Positions 4,936 to 5,130 of a DNA stretch of 5,130 nt are shown here, one piece after another; within the stretch, counting starts at the first letter, position 1; each line of letters opens with the position of its first letter. Under the pieces are notes generated by a model. The model saw nothing but the letters and a program-made list of their open reading frames with translations, was not told where the DNA came from and searched no databases. Source of the DNA: an uncultured Lachnospiraceae bacterium (GTDB lineage: Bacteria > Bacillota > Clostridia > Lachnospirales > Lachnospiraceae); NCBI GenBank assembly GCA_902783095.1, contig CACZPX010000009.1:1-5130 (forward strand), read 5' to 3'. The position numbers were made by a program, and so were the translations under genes.

Positions 4936-5130
4936 AAAAATCCGGGTACTGATCGACCAGGAGACCGTGGAAGCGCGCATCGCGGAGGTGGCGGCGCAGA
5001 TCAACCGCGACTATGCGGGGAAGAAGATCCATCTGGTGGGGATCTTAAAGGGCAGCGTGATGTTCATGTGCGAGCTCGCCAAGCACCTGACGGTGCCGGT
5101 CACCATGGACTTTATGAGCTGCTCCAGCTA
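4928..5130 (+). CDS. hpt: Hypoxanthine phosphoribosyltransferase, N-terminal part (partial)
   Basis: The first 67 codons are present before the window ends; the full enzyme is about 175-180 residues. It transfers the phosphoribosyl group of PRPP to hypoxanthine (often also guanine), forming IMP or GMP in purine salvage. Visible family blocks are IRVLIDQETVEARIAEVAAQI, the LVGILKGSVMFMCEL segment (LKGS at 40-43, the PRPP/pyrophosphate-binding loop) and VTMDFMSCSSY (58-68), the lead-in to the flexible active-site loop. The PRPP motif and base-binding residues lie beyond the edge. Start: ATG at 4928 with AAGGAG at 4914-4919 and an 8-nt spacer, inside the end of tilS, which it overlaps by 8 nt (ATGAGTGA). 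The tilS-hpt pair is conserved in Bacillota, usually followed by ftsH, which would be expected just outside the window. Confidence 0.94.
   Translation, partial: MSEKIRVLIDQETVEARIAEVAAQINRDYAGKKIHLVGILKGSVMFMCELAKHLTVPVTMDFMSCSS

Noticed and set aside
3550..5004. A 484-codon open frame on the minus strand opposite tilS.
   Set aside because: It is antisense to a clearly recognisable TilS, has low-complexity Arg-rich content typical of GC-driven shadow frames, and shows no family motif.

Overview
This window looks like chromosome from a high-GC (about 60% by eye) member of the Bacillota, most likely a Clostridia-type lineage. The evidence is gene content and order. gdpP-rplI-dnaB matches the B. 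subtilis yybT-rplI-dnaC block. S4 protein (rqcP)-divIC-tilS-hpt matches the backbone of the B. subtilis yabO-divIC-tilS-hprT-ftsH region. All genes lie on the + strand and are tightly packed. I cannot name the species.

Layout. Positions 1-2505 hold a co-directional run: the C-terminal end of gdpP (c-di-AMP phosphodiesterase), rplI (ribosomal protein L9), dnaB (replicative helicase) and a HIT-family hydrolase. The gaps are 0, 4 and 10 nt, so this is almost certainly one operon. Positions 2506-2639 are the only sizeable intergenic space (134 nt). It holds a near-consensus sigma-A promoter, a short 5' stem-loop and a strong Shine-Dalgarno, all serving hup (HU). Positions 2928-3020 separate hup from rqcP and hold two adjoining inverted repeats. 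The second contains the rqcP ribosome binding site. From rqcP onward (rqcP, divIC-like, tilS, hpt) the genes are again 0-11 nt apart or overlap. hpt runs off the right edge.

How the genes fit together. The window is a housekeeping set: replication fork helicase, ribosome protein, nucleoid protein, ribosome rescue (RqcP), division (DivIC/FtsB-like), tRNA-Ile lysidine synthesis (TilS) and purine salvage (Hpt). Second-messenger turnover (GdpP) flanks it on the left. No mobile element, CRISPR array, tRNA, rRNA or defence system is visible. I see no undescribed multi-gene system. The most interesting signals are the RNA-structure candidates around hup and rqcP, and the absence of the sporulation genes that B. 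subtilis carries in this block.
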